64,000 nt of DNA from G965207345 sp965207345 (GTDB lineage Bacteria; Pseudomonadota; Gammaproteobacteria; PS1; Pseudothioglobaceae): contig OZ242280.1 of assembly GCA_965207345.1 (NCBI GenBank), forward strand, positions 558,001-622,000. Reading direction: 5' to 3'. Every line of letters starts with the position of its first letter. The first letter of the stretch is position 1. The notes below the pieces were generated by a model, which searched no databases, was not told the origin of the DNA, and saw nothing but the letters and a program-made list of their open reading frames with translations. A program made the position numbers and the translations under genes. Below are positions 34,574 to 44,161 of this stretch, piece after piece.

Positions 34574-35255
34574 ATATTGGCTTATTATTCCAGCAAGCGG
34601 TATCAGTTTGCGTATGGGTCTTACTAAACCTAAACAATATTTGCACTTAAACAATAAGCGCACCATTTTGGATACTACGCTTAGCAGACTACTTGATATA
34701 AAAATAATCAACGGTTGCGTGGTCTCAATTAGTGCAGATGATAAATACTTTCATGAGTCAACGCAGAAAAACCATCCAAAATTATTGGGCACGTCTATTG
34801 GCGGAAAAATGCGCCAAGATTCGGTGTATGCAGGGCTTAAATTTCTCAAAAAATGGGCAAAAGAGCAAGACTGGGTTTTAGTTCATGATGGCGTTCGTCC
34901 CTGTATTAAAAATAACGAAGTTACCAAATTGATCAATACACTAAAAAATGATGCGGTAGGCGGGTTGTTGGCAAAACCTATTACTGAGACTTTAAAACTA
35001 GTAACACAAGGTAAAATTAAGAAAACGCTAGATAGAGAAAAATTATGGTGCGCCCAAACACCGCAAATGTTTCGCTTTGCGCTATTAGAATCGGCGTTAG
35101 AATATGTAATTTCTCGCGGCATTAAAATAACAGATGAGGCGCAAAGCCTTGAATTATTAGGCTATCAGGCAAAGATTGTTACTAGTGTTTATGATAATAT
35201 TAAAATCACGCACAGTGCAGATATAGCACTTGCAAATGCTTTACTAGGTTTTTAA
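34566..35255 (+). CDS. ispD: 2-C-methyl-D-erythritol 4-phosphate cytidylyltransferase, TTG start
   Basis: IspD attaches CMP to methylerythritol phosphate in the MEP isoprenoid pathway. The 229-residue protein has the N-terminal nucleotide-binding strand WLIIPASGISLRMG, then PKQYLHL. It also has VLVHDGVRPCI, the K-P-I-T-E-T-L loop and EKLWCAQTPQMFRF. The only start that keeps the N-terminal binding loop is TTG at 34566, which lies inside the last codons of ftsB (8 bp overlap). The next ATG would delete the catalytic Arg/Met loop. A TTG start with an overlap suggests translation coupled to ftsB. Confidence 0.9.
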   Translation: MSKYWLIIPASGISLRMGLTKPKQYLHLNNKRTILDTTLSRLLDIKIINGCVVSISADDKYFHESTQKNHPKLLGTSIGGKMRQDSVYAGLKFLKKWAKEQDWVLVHDGVRPCIKNNEVTKLINTLKNDAVGGLLAKPITETLKLVTQGKIKKTLDREKLWCAQTPQMFRFALLESALEYVISRGIKITDEAQSLELLGYQAKIVTSVYDNIKITHSADIALANALLGF

Positions 35256-35351
35256 TCCCTCTTTTAGCAGAGGATATTTTGTACTGAAAATTATGAACAA
35301 GAATAATTAAAAAATATCAAAAATTGCTTTTTAAATATATTTCCACTTACT

Positions 35352-35834
35352 ATGAAAATTAAAACAGGTTTAGGTCAAGACTCTCATCCATTTACTAAGC
35401 ATAAACCACTTATACTGGGCGGTGTGATAATTGATTACCCGCTTGGCTTAAAAGGAAATAGTGATGCAGATGTCGTGCTACATGCTATTACAAATGCTAT
35501 CTCATCTATTAGCATGCGCCCTATTTTGGGTGAGTGTGCTGATAAACTCTGTGCACAAGGCATAACCGATAGCAGCGCTTATTTAAAACATGCATTAGTA
35601 ACACTAACGCCTTATTATATCAGCCATATTGCCATTAGTATTGAAGCAAAAGAGCCGCGTTTATCTCCTTATATTGATGCTATGAGAGCGCATATTTCAG
35701 ATTTAGTCTCAGTTTCAATCAAAGATATTGGCATCACTGCTACAACGGGTGAAAATTTAAGCGCTTTTGGTCAGGGTTTGGGCATTAGCGCCTTAGCAAT
35801 CATAACCGCGATAGACAATGATGCCAGCGCATAA
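35352..35834 (+). CDS. ispF: 2-C-methyl-D-erythritol 2,4-cyclodiphosphate synthase, divergent type
   Basis: IspF cyclises CDP-methylerythritol phosphate in the MEP pathway. The 160-residue protein keeps the Zn-site DSH near the N-terminus (TGLGQDSHPF), LGGVIIDYPLGLKGNSDADV, VLHAITNAISS with the third ligand, and the C-terminal ATTGENLSAFGQGLGI. Several conserved stretches differ from the E. coli form: no GDIGxxFPDTD segment, and instead PILGECADKLCAQGITDSSA. This is the pattern of the divergent IspF type seen in some intracellular lineages. It overlaps murC by 17 bp. It is separated from ispD by 96 bp, not fused or coupled. Confidence 0.85.
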   Translation: MKIKTGLGQDSHPFTKHKPLILGGVIIDYPLGLKGNSDADVVLHAITNAISSISMRPILGECADKLCAQGITDSSAYLKHALVTLTPYYISHIAISIEAKEPRLSPYIDAMRAHISDLVSVSIKDIGITATTGENLSAFGQGLGISALAIITAIDNDASA

Positions 35835-37239
35835 AATTCGTTTTAGAGTAAAAAATATTCATTTTGTTGGCATAGGCGGCGTTGGCATGAGTGGTATCGC
35901 TGAAGTGTTATGTAATCTGAATTATCATATATCTGGCTCGGATATCAAACAAAACAATGCCACTAAACGTTTAGCGGACATGGGGTGCGATATTTATTTA
36001 GGGCACAGTAAAAATAACCTAAAAAATGCAGAGGCTATAGTAATTTCATCTGCTATTGGCGCACATAATCCAGAAATTATCGCAGCAAAAAAAAGAAATA
36101 TTCCAATTGTTAGCCGTGCTGAAATGCTATCTGAGATTATGCGCTTTCGCTTTGGTATTGCTGTTGCTGGCACACACGGAAAAACCACTACAACCAGTCT
36201 TATCGCACATATTTTAGCCACTGCAGATCTAGATCCGACTTACATTATTGGTGGTGTATTAAATAACAGCGGCATCAATGCTAAACTTGGCAGCGGTGAA
36301 TATTTAGTTGCTGAGGCAGATGAAAGTGATTTATCCTTTCTACATTTGCAACCAATGCTTTGCGTGATTACAAATATTGATGCCGACCACATGCAAACTT
36401 ATGCTCATAATTACCAAAAATTAGAACACGCTTTTTTAAGCTTTATTGGTAATTTACCATTTTATGGAGTGTGTGTAGTTTGTCTTGATGACCCAGGCAT
36501 TAGGAATATTAAAGAGCATATAAACCGACCACTGATAAGTTATGGACTAAATCAGAGTGCTGATATTTGTATTAAGATACTCACGCAAAATAAAAAAAGC
36601 ACACGCTGTTTAGTATTAGCAAAATCAAAGCAAATTAGTTTTAATGTTACTATTAATTTAATTGGCATTCACAATATTAAAAATGCGTTAGCTGCTATTG
36701 CTGTTGCACTAGAGCTGGATGTTGAGATAAAAATAATACAGGCAGCACTCAAAAAATTTTCAGGTGTTAAAAGACGCTTGCAGCATTATGGCATACTAAA
36801 TATTGCAAACTATAAAGTGCACTACTTTGATGATTATGCACACCACCCTAGCGAAATTAAGGTGGTAATTGAGAGTTTACGTAAGCATTATAACGATATG
36901 CACATCATTGTAATTTTTGAGCCGCATCGCTATTCGCGCGTGCGTGATTTATTTGATGATTTTGTGCACGAATTAAAGCAGGCAGATACGCTCATATTAC
37001 TAGAAATTTATGCTGCAAGTGAAAAACCGCTTAATCATATTAATTCAAACGCACTCGCTAGTGCTATAAGAAGTTATTATAATCAGCAACCCATCGTGCT
37101 CAACGAGGCAGATAAAATATTAGAAATACTGCCAAATATTATAAATTCTAACGCTATTTTATTAACACTAGGTGCTGGCGATATTGAAAAATTGCCACAA
37201 AAAATTATCCAACGCTATGGCGGTAAAAATAAATATTAA
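35818..37239 (+). CDS. murC: UDP-N-acetylmuramate-L-alanine ligase
   Basis: MurC adds L-Ala to UDP-MurNAc, the first amino acid of the peptidoglycan stem. The 473-residue protein has the N-terminal Rossmann domain (NIHFVGIGGVGMSGIAEVL), the Mur ligase P-loop GTHGKTTTTSL, and the middle-domain ADESDLSFL and ITNIDADHM. The C-terminal domain begins near FDDYAHHPSE and contains FEPHRYSRVRDL. The start is one of two adjacent Met codons, 17 bp before the ispF stop, so translation is probably coupled. It lies outside any dcw cluster; murE and murF are at 59028. Confidence 0.96.
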   Translation: MMPAHKIRFRVKNIHFVGIGGVGMSGIAEVLCNLNYHISGSDIKQNNATKRLADMGCDIYLGHSKNNLKNAEAIVISSAIGAHNPEIIAAKKRNIPIVSRAEMLSEIMRFRFGIAVAGTHGKTTTTSLIAHILATADLDPTYIIGGVLNNSGINAKLGSGEYLVAEADESDLSFLHLQPMLCVITNIDADHMQTYAHNYQKLEHAFLSFIGNLPFYGVCVVCLDDPGIRNIKEHINRPLISYGLNQSADICIKILTQNKKSTRCLVLAKSKQISFNVTINLIGIHNIKNALAAIAVALELDVEIKIIQAALKKFSGVKRRLQHYGILNIANYKVHYFDDYAHHPSEIKVVIESLRKHYNDMHIIVIFEPHRYSRVRDLFDDFVHELKQADTLILLEIYAASEKPLNHINSNALASAIRSYYNQQPIVLNEADKILEILPNIINSNAILLTLGAGDIEKLPQKIIQRYGGKNKY

Positions 37240-37262
37240 GAAATAAAAATAATGTATAAACA

Positions 37263-37501
37263 GAGACCCTTACACAACTCATCACTTTTCACCTTAATTC
37301 CTGTTTTTGATTTTTCTTAAAGTATTCCCAAAAAATTCTATATCCTCCTAAACCTGCTTGTTTATTTTACTTCTTCACATTATTTCTTATCCCTTCTAGG
37401 TATTTTGAATACAATAACCCTTATGTTGTTGCATTTGTTTAAAAATCATCATACCTGTTTTAAAATTATGACTAATGGCAATTAGTTGTATTCTGGTTTT
37501 G
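37263..37501 (-). mobile_element. IS5-like remnant, copy 2 (one end only)
   Basis: The left terminus GAGACCCTTACACAACTC is nearly identical to copies 1 and 3, and the match runs for about 239 bp through the former transposase 3' region. There is no right end: the sequence changes abruptly into the dead transposase-like gene at about 37502. The element is therefore truncated, or it inserted into that gene and the rest was lost. Confidence 0.7.
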
Positions 37502-38236
37502 CATAATAAAGAAGTGCGCATAACTAACATAAGGAATATGCACTTGCATGCCTTTAGCTATCTTTGGATTATGAAGTTCTGGATTCATAGCCCATATTTC
37601 AGAGTCTTTAATATCTTCTCTGGTCTGCGTTACACCATAAACGCTTTGTGTTTGTTTTATAACATTTTTTGACTTATCAAGATCTAGTTTAATAGAGTCG
37701 CCTCTTCCTGCATGGAACTCATCTCCTGCTAGCTAGTACTGCGTATATTTTTTAAAAGACTCTGCCTTTTCTAGATCACCGCCTTGTGCTAACTCTTTAT
37801 TAATAATAAAATTATCAATATCTTTATTATAGTTAACGTGCAAAGCAAAAAAGATAATTGCTATTACTGTCTACTGTTTTCTTATAGCTGAGAATACTGG
37901 ATTGTGCTTGTTATGATGATTTGTCCAATTTAGTCTATATTCTTGTATATCTGTTGAGAGGTATAAGGATTTAGGTAGTTTTATCTCACCATCTAACATC
38001 TTTCTTTCAATACCACCGCCTAGGCGGATGCATCTTCTTTCAATAAATTTTAATGTATTGTAGTATAAATAGGCTTTTTCTGTACTTTTGCCAATTCCTT
38101 TTATTGTTCTATGCATAGGAGATTTATTAACTACACGGTTATAAATATCAGAGGTTAGGTGTTGATTTTGAGGATGTATTTTAATAGTATCTTGGGTAAG
38201 AGTAATCTTTGAACCACAAGACTTACATTTTCTCAT
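37502..38236 (-). pseudogene. Dead zinc-ribbon transposase-like gene
   Basis: The minus strand from ATG 38236 encodes a CxxC zinc ribbon (MRKCKSCGSKITL) and a helical middle part. The stretch STDIQEYRLNWTNHHNKHNP follows, before an in-frame TAG at 37871-37873. The same frame then continues TVIAIIFFALHVNYNKDI and KELAQGGDLEKAESFKKYT, meets a second TAG, and continues LAGDEFHAGRGDSIKLDLDK and EDIKDSEIWAMNPELHN up to the IS remnant. The protein is therefore one gene broken by two stops and cut at its 3' end. The arrangement resembles insertion-element proteins with an N-terminal zinc ribbon. I cannot name the family. Confidence 0.65.
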
Positions 38237-38323
38237 AGGAAAACTACTACCTTTGCGATAACCATCTTTTTATTTGTTAATTGATCAGCAAGTATCTGCA
38301 TCACTTAAACTTCCCATCGGGTA

Positions 38324-38411
38324 TGGCGGAGAGACTGGGATTTGAACCCAGGGAGGGTTGCCCCTCGTCGGTTTTCAAGACCGGTGCATTCAGCCACTCT
38401 GCCATCTCTCC
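38324..38411 (-). tRNA. tRNA-Ser (TGA), CCA encoded
   Basis: The minus strand folds as a class II tRNA: the acceptor stem pairs GGAGAGA with TCTCTCC, with a D-arm AGAGTGGCTGAATGC and the anticodon loop CTTGAAA giving anticodon TGA. A long variable arm (GAGGGGCAACCCTC) is followed by the T-arm GGGTTCAAATCCC, and CCA is encoded. It reads UCN serine codons. It ends about 88 bp before the dead transposase-like gene, so this tRNA region may have been a landing site. Confidence 0.95.
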
Positions 38412-38540
38412 ATATTCGAAGTTATAATACATAATTTAGTCCAGTTGTTTGTATAATTTTTTTATGCTACCTATTTTTTTAAGTATAATTGACCCTATTG
38501 TTTTTTAGTTTGCTTTTAAAGCTAGGTGCCGGAGATAAAG

Positions 38541-38777
38541 ATGGCGAAAATATGTCAAGTAACTAATAAAGGTTCAATGCGTGGCAATCATGTTTCGCAT
38601 GCACATAATAAAACGCGTCGCTGTTTTGATTTAAATCTGCACATGCATCGTTTTTGGGTGGAGAGTGAAGGACGTTTTGTCAAAATTAAAACTAGCACTA
38701 GAGGTTTAAGAATTATTGATAAAAAAGGTATTGATGCAGTGCTCCTGGAAATGCGCGCACGTGGTGAAAAAATATAA
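38541..38777 (+). CDS. rpmB: 50S ribosomal protein L28
   Basis: bL28 is a small basic protein of the large ribosomal subunit. The sequence MAKICQVTNKGSMRGNHVSH, then RRCFDLNLHMHRFWVESEGR, then RGLRIIDKKGIDAVL is the standard 78-residue family pattern without the zinc CxxC variant. An open frame begins earlier with GTG at 38526, but the ATG at 38541 follows a GGAGA site and gives the normal N-terminus, so I use it. It is followed by rpmG 37 bp later. Confidence 0.97.
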   Translation: MAKICQVTNKGSMRGNHVSHAHNKTRRCFDLNLHMHRFWVESEGRFVKIKTSTRGLRIIDKKGIDAVLLEMRARGEKI

Positions 38778-38814
38778 CATTAAAGTCAAAAATATCTATT
38801 AGCAGAGAAGGATT

Positions 38815-38970
38815 ATGCGAGAGAAAATTAAACTAGTTTCTAGTGCAAATACTGGGCATTTTTATACCACCACCAAAAATAAACGCAAAACCCCAGAAAA
38901 ATACCAATTTAAAAAATATGATCCTGTTGCTAGAAAGCATGTGATGTATAAAGAAGAAAAAATTAAATAA
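38815..38970 (+). CDS. rpmG: 50S ribosomal protein L33
   Basis: This 51-residue gene encodes bL33: MREKIKLVSSANTGHFYTTT, then NKRKTPEKYQFKKYDPVARK, then HVMYKEEKIK. It is the Cys-free proteobacterial type. A ribosome-binding site AGAAGGA lies just upstream. The rpmB-rpmG pair is a conserved bacterial operon. The gene converges on acnB with only 3 bp between the two stop codons. Confidence 0.97.
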   Translation: MREKIKLVSSANTGHFYTTTKNKRKTPEKYQFKKYDPVARKHVMYKEEKIK

Positions 38971-38973
38971 AAT

Positions 38974-41523
38974 TTATAAAGTTTCAAGCTTTAGTGTATT
39001 AGTGGAATTTTGGTAAGCAGGTATGTTATTAAAATTTAAGTATTTATAAACCTGGTCTGCCATTGGCTTGATATTTACCATCTCTTTTTGATATTCATCT
39101 GTACTTGGAATATAGCCTAGCTTAGCACTAACTGCTGCGAGCTCGGCGGATGCAAGATATACATTAGCACCATCGCCTAAGCGGGACGGAAAATTGCGTG
39201 TTGAAGTTGAAATAACGGTGGCATTATTTTTAACACGCGCTTGATTGCCCATACAAAGTGAGCACCCTGGCGTTTCAGTATTTGCGCTTAAGCGCTCAAA
39301 CACACTGTAATGTGTTTCTTCTCTAAGACGTGCTTCATCCATACGAGTTGGCGGAGCAACCCACAGTTTTGTATTTAATTTATCACTATTTTTTAGTATA
39401 CTTGCCGCTGCGCGAAAATGACCGATGTTAAGCATACAAGAGCCAATAAACACTTCATCTATTTTGGTTTTTGCGACTTTTGAGAGTGGCTTAATATTAT
39501 CTGGATTATTTGGGCAGGCAAGTAATGGTTCAGTCACATCACACAGATTAATATCAAGGATAGTATGGTAGTTACAATTTTTATCAGCTGATAATAACTC
39601 AGGATTATCCAGCCATTTTTTCATCGCCACAATACGTTTGGTCAACGTCTTTTTATCTTCATAACCTGCAACAATCATATCAGATAATAAAGCAACATTA
39701 GAACGCAAGTACTCTTCAACACTACTTTTATCTAATTTAACAGTGCAGCCATTAGATGAGCGCTCTGCTGAAGCATCTGCAAATTCAAATGCCTGTTCAA
39801 TTTTTAAATGAGACAATCCCTCAATTTCTAAAATTTTTCCCGAAAAAATATTTTTCTTATTTTTTTTCTCTACGTTGAGTAAACCTTTTTGTATAGCAAA
39901 ATAGGGAATAGCGTTGACAATATCTCTAAGTGTAATACCTATTTGCATCTCCCCGTGAAAACGAACCAAAACTGATTCAGGCATGTCAAGTGGCAACACG
40001 CCAAGCGAAGCAGCAAAAGCAACTAAACCGGAACCCGCTGGAAAACTAATGCCAATTGGGAAACGCGTATGTGAATCAGCACCTGTGCCAACCGTATCGG
40101 GCAGTAACATACGGTTAAGCCAGGAATGAATAATGCCATCCCCGGGCTTTAACGAGACACCGCCACGCGATTTCATAAAATCAGGCAGTGTGTGCTGTAA
40201 CTCTAAATCAACTGGTTTGGGGTAAGCAACGGTGTGGCAAAAACTTTGCATGACTAAATCAGCAGAAAAACCAAGACAAGCAAGTTCTTTAAGTTCATCT
40301 CTTGTCATAGCGCCTGTAGTATCTTGAGAACCTACTGTACTCATACGCGGTTCGCAGTAAGTTCCAGGACGCACACCTACTACACCACACGCTTTACCTA
40401 CGATTTTTTGTGCCAGCGTAAAACCGATATTTTTATCCTTACTAGCTTCTGGACGAATAAAAATATCACTAGGATTAAGATTCAAATCTGCACGCGTCTT
40501 ATCGGTTAGTCCCCGGCCGATAATGAGCAATATTCTGCCGCCAGCACGGACTTCATCAGCAAGTGTTGTCGGCGTGAGTATGAAAGTAGATAAAATATCA
40601 CCAGCGGTATTTTTAATTTTGCCCTCATAAGGAAAGATATGAATTTCGTCACCCATATTTAATTTGGTTACATCGCATTCAATAGGCAATGCTCCTGAGT
40701 CTTCAGCAGTATTAAAGAATATAGGTGCAATTTTAGCGCCTAAAATTACACCACCAGCGCGTTTATTCTGCACAAAAGGAACATCTCTACCAATATGCCA
40801 AAGCAGTGAGTTAATTGCTGATTTTCGTGATGAGCCTGTTCCTACCACATCACCAACAAAAGCAAGCTCCAAACCTCTTTTTTTAAAGTGTTCAATTGTT
40901 TTAAGCGGCGCATTCATTTTTTTAGCGAGCATAGACTTAGCATGCATAGGAATATCAGGGCGTGACCACGCCTCTGTAGCAGGCGATAAATCATCTGTGT
41001 TAATTTCACCATCTACTTTAAATACCGTGCACTTAATCACATTAGGTAACGGTTTTTTATCTAAAAACCAAGTAGCATTTGCCCAATTATTTACAATAGT
41101 TTTAGCGTGGATATTATGGTGTGATTTTTTCAAAATTTGCTGATAAGCCTCATAAATAAGCAACATACTAGAAAGCGCATGCGCTACGATTTGTGCAACT
41201 TCTTCATTATCTAGTAAATCAATAAGCGGACCGATGTTATAACCACCCAACATGGTTCCTAGTAAAAAGATCGCTCTTTGTTTATCAATTGCAGGACAAA
41301 CTGTTTCACCTTGAGCAACACTTGAAAGAAAGCCTGCTTTCACAAATGCTGCCTCATCAACACCAGGCGGTACTCGGTGCGTGAGTAAATTCAGATAAAA
41401 ATCGTCGTCATCTCCAAGCATCAAATGATCAATGAGCGATTTTGTTTGCTTAGCATCCAGTGCTAAAGGTGGTAAATTTTGTGTATCTCTTTCTCTTTTA
41501 TGCTTCAGGTAGTTTGCCTTCAT
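38974..41523 (-). CDS. acnB: Aconitate hydratase B
   Basis: AcnB isomerises citrate and isocitrate in the TCA cycle with a 4Fe-4S cluster. The 849-residue protein has the AcnB domain order: the N-terminal HEAT-like domain, then the swivel domain, then the catalytic domains. Visible are KCTVFKVDGEINTDDLSPA, FVGDVVGTGSSRKSAINSLL, GADSHTRFPIGISFP, VFIGSCMLNIGHFRAA and GCSLCMGNQARV, where Cys residues ligate the cluster. The chain is slightly shorter than E. coli AcnB (865 residues), mostly in the first 20 residues. It diverges from purB. Confidence 0.96.
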   Translation of the reverse strand: MKANYLKHKRERDTQNLPPLALDAKQTKSLIDHLMLGDDDDFYLNLLTHRVPPGVDEAAFVKAGFLSSVAQGETVCPAIDKQRAIFLLGTMLGGYNIGPLIDLLDNEEVAQIVAHALSSMLLIYEAYQQILKKSHHNIHAKTIVNNWANATWFLDKKPLPNVIKCTVFKVDGEINTDDLSPATEAWSRPDIPMHAKSMLAKKMNAPLKTIEHFKKRGLELAFVGDVVGTGSSRKSAINSLLWHIGRDVPFVQNKRAGGVILGAKIAPIFFNTAEDSGALPIECDVTKLNMGDEIHIFPYEGKIKNTAGDILSTFILTPTTLADEVRAGGRILLIIGRGLTDKTRADLNLNPSDIFIRPEASKDKNIGFTLAQKIVGKACGVVGVRPGTYCEPRMSTVGSQDTTGAMTRDELKELACLGFSADLVMQSFCHTVAYPKPVDLELQHTLPDFMKSRGGVSLKPGDGIIHSWLNRMLLPDTVGTGADSHTRFPIGISFPAGSGLVAFAASLGVLPLDMPESVLVRFHGEMQIGITLRDIVNAIPYFAIQKGLLNVEKKNKKNIFSGKILEIEGLSHLKIEQAFEFADASAERSSNGCTVKLDKSSVEEYLRSNVALLSDMIVAGYEDKKTLTKRIVAMKKWLDNPELLSADKNCNYHTILDINLCDVTEPLLACPNNPDNIKPLSKVAKTKIDEVFIGSCMLNIGHFRAAASILKNSDKLNTKLWVAPPTRMDEARLREETHYSVFERLSANTETPGCSLCMGNQARVKNNATVISTSTRNFPSRLGDGANVYLASAELAAVSAKLGYIPSTDEYQKEMVNIKPMADQVYKYLNFNNIPAYQNSTNTLKLETL

Positions 41524-41579
41524 ATTAAGTGTTTTATTCAGATATAATAGGTAGATTTTATCATTTTTTACCCACTTTT

Positions 41580-42962
41580 ATGAAAGAGAAAAATACTTCT
41601 GCTTTAACAGCCATCTCACCAATTGATGGACGCTATGCGAATAAAACAAAAGATTTAGTAAATATTTTTAGCGAGTTTGGGCTAATGAAATATCGTATTT
41701 TGGTTGAGTTGCGTTATTTGTGTGCGCTTGCTAAGTGTCAAGAAATAAAAGAAATATTACCTTTTAATAGTGATACAAAAACTTATTTAGAGCATATTAT
41801 TTCTAATTTTTCTCTTACAAATGCCAAACATATAAAAAACATTGAGCACACAGTAAATCACGATGTTAAGGCAATAGAATATTTTTTAAGGGAAAAATTA
41901 CAAGAACATAAAATTTTGAAAAATAGCACATATTTTTTACACTTTGGCTTAACTTCTGAAGATGTTAACAGTTTAAGCTATGCGCTTATGTTAGTTGAAG
42001 CAAGACGTCTATTACTTAAAAAAATGGAGGAAGTTTTATCTGCTATTTTAAATTTAGTGGTAAAAACAAAAAATACGCCAATGCTGGCTAAAACGCATGG
42101 GCAACCTGCTTCTCCGACGACAATGTCCAAAGAATTAGCGAATGTTGCACACCGTTTATCAAGACAAATTCGCACATTTAAGCACACTGAGATTTTGGCT
42201 AAATTTAGCGGCGCTGTGGGAAATTTTAACGCACATTATATTGCTTATGCGAAAATAGATTGGCATAGTTTTGCTAAAAATTTTGTTGAAAGTTTGGACA
42301 TTTCTTATCTTCGCTTTGCAACACAAATTGAACCGCATGACTACATTGCAGAATATTTTCAAACGCTTGGGCGATTTAACACCATACTCATTGATTTTAG
42401 CCGCGATATTTGGGCTTATATTTCTATCGGACATTTTAAACAAAAAATGCGTGCAGGCGAGGTAGGTTCTTCAACAATGCCTCACAAAGTTAATCCTATT
42501 AATTTTGAAAATGCAGAAGGTAATTTAGGTTTAGCAAATGCACTGGGTGATTATTTTGCGGCTAAGCTTCCAATTTCTCGTTGGCAACGAGATCTAAGCG
42601 ATTCAACTGTGCTTAGAAACTTAGGTGTATGTTGTGCACACAGCATAATCGCCTACGATTCTCTATTACAAGGTATCTCAGGAATTATGCTGGATGAAAA
42701 CAACTTAATGAGTGAGCTTAACAATCACTTAGAAGTTTTAGCTGAAGCAGTGCAGACTGTGATGCGTCGCTACCATGTCGCGTATTCTTATGAAAAATTA
42801 AAAATATTTACACGTGGAGAGAAAATAAATAAAGAACTGCTAGAAAATTTTATAAAAAATCTTAACATACCTGAGGAAGCGAAAAAAGAATTATTAAATT
42901 TAACGCCTGCTAAATACATTGGTGATGCTAAAATTTTTGATATAAAAGCACTAAAACCATAA
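41580..42962 (+). CDS. purB: Adenylosuccinate lyase
   Basis: PurB cleaves adenylosuccinate and SAICAR in purine synthesis. The protein belongs to the fumarase/aspartase superfamily and shows LTAISPIDGRYANKTKDL at its start. EHTVNHDVKAIEYFLRE, FGLTSEDVNSL and ML-AKTHGQPASPTT-type motifs follow, then the signature GEVGSSTMPHKVNPINFENAEGN (read as two overlapping pieces). The open frame begins with GTG at 41529, but the ATG at 41580 fits the family start (MKEKNTSALTAISPIDG), so I use it. purH is at 2907; the two are not clustered. Confidence 0.96.
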   Translation: MKEKNTSALTAISPIDGRYANKTKDLVNIFSEFGLMKYRILVELRYLCALAKCQEIKEILPFNSDTKTYLEHIISNFSLTNAKHIKNIEHTVNHDVKAIEYFLREKLQEHKILKNSTYFLHFGLTSEDVNSLSYALMLVEARRLLLKKMEEVLSAILNLVVKTKNTPMLAKTHGQPASPTTMSKELANVAHRLSRQIRTFKHTEILAKFSGAVGNFNAHYIAYAKIDWHSFAKNFVESLDISYLRFATQIEPHDYIAEYFQTLGRFNTILIDFSRDIWAYISIGHFKQKMRAGEVGSSTMPHKVNPINFENAEGNLGLANALGDYFAAKLPISRWQRDLSDSTVLRNLGVCCAHSIIAYDSLLQGISGIMLDENNLMSELNNHLEVLAEAVQTVMRRYHVAYSYEKLKIFTRGEKINKELLENFIKNLNIPEEAKKELLNLTPAKYIGDAKIFDIKALKP

Positions 42963-43130
42963 ATAAAATGCACGATATAAAACAAAGACAACACGAAACA
43001 ATTAATTACATTGAGCTACCCACAAAAATACTGTTTTGATAAAAGTTTTTAGTGCTATTTTTGCTATGGTAACATGCTTGTAGTCTTTTATTCACACAAA
43101 AGTTTAACATAAAAATTAGATATAAAAAAC

Positions 43131-44096
43131 TTAAAGAATTTTTGCATTGAGCAGACTATGCATATTCATTGCACCGACTACAAAACCATTTTCATCAACA
43201 ACTGCTAAAGCGTTAATTTTATATTTTTGCATCACTTCAAGTGCTAATACTGCCGGTTTATCTGCTTTGATAGTGCGACAATTTCTTGTCATTACATCAA
43301 AGATTTGTAGTTTATGGATGTTATGATAATTTTGAAAAACACGCCTTAGGTCGCCATCGGTAAAAACACCAAGTGGTTTTTGATTGTCGTTGATAATAAT
43401 CACAAAACCCAGTGTTTTTTCGCTCATAATAAGTAGCGCCTCTGTGAGTGCAATATTTTTACTGATAATTGGCATGCGTGCGCCTTTTTGCATAATGTCA
43501 GAAGTGAGCGTTAATAGACGTCGGCCTAATGCGCCTGAAGGATGTGTTCTAGCAAAGTCTTTAGCACTGAACCCTTTACTATTAAGTAAGCTAATAGCAA
43601 GTGCATCACCCATAACTAAGCTTACTGTTGTTGATGAGGTAGGTGTTAAATTGTGTGGACAGGCCTCTTGTTTAACAGAAACGTCCAAATGCACATCAGC
43701 ACCAAGCGCAATACTAGATTCTGCACTGCCAGTCATAGCAATAATTTTGATACCTAAGCGTTTGGTAATTGGCATCAGTGTTAGAATTTCATTATTTTCA
43801 CCAGAATAAGAAATAGCAATGATAATATCTTGTGCGTCAATCATACCTAAATCGCCATGCCCTGCTTCAGCAGGATGCACAAAAAAGGCGCTTGTGCCTG
43901 TGCTAGCAAACGTAGCAGCAATTTTATTTGCAATATGCCCTGATTTACCCATGCCCATTAGTACGACCTTTCCAGAACATAACTTAATAAGCTCGCATGA
44001 GAGAGCAAAATTTTTATCAAGGCGCTCGGCTAAATATATGATCTCTTTAGCCTCAATTTGCATGACCTGTTTAGCAACCGTGATAAGAGATTCCAT
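43131..44096 (-). CDS. kdsD: Arabinose-5-phosphate isomerase
   Basis: KdsD isomerises ribulose 5-phosphate to arabinose 5-phosphate, the first committed step to Kdo. The 321-residue protein has an N-terminal SIS sugar-isomerase domain (VVLMGMGKSGHIANKIAATF, followed by STGTSAFFVHPAEAGHGDLG and SYSGENNEI). Two CBS domains follow (DIMQKGARMPIIS and FDVMTRNCRTIKA). The AAEAGHGDLGM-like loop with its two His residues is typical. It converges on purB and diverges from the phosphatase gene. LPS genes lpxH and waaC are elsewhere in the window. Confidence 0.95.
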   Translation of the reverse strand: MESLITVAKQVMQIEAKEIIYLAERLDKNFALSCELIKLCSGKVVLMGMGKSGHIANKIAATFASTGTSAFFVHPAEAGHGDLGMIDAQDIIIAISYSGENNEILTLMPITKRLGIKIIAMTGSAESSIALGADVHLDVSVKQEACPHNLTPTSSTTVSLVMGDALAISLLNSKGFSAKDFARTHPSGALGRRLLTLTSDIMQKGARMPIISKNIALTEALLIMSEKTLGFVIIINDNQKPLGVFTDGDLRRVFQNYHNIHKLQIFDVMTRNCRTIKADKPAVLALEVMQKYKINALAVVDENGFVVGAMNMHSLLNAKIL

Positions 44097-44161
44097 CGTA
44101 TTATTTTTTTAGTAATGCGTAGTTTACCTTGAAACATATTTTTGAGGTAAACTTATTCTCC

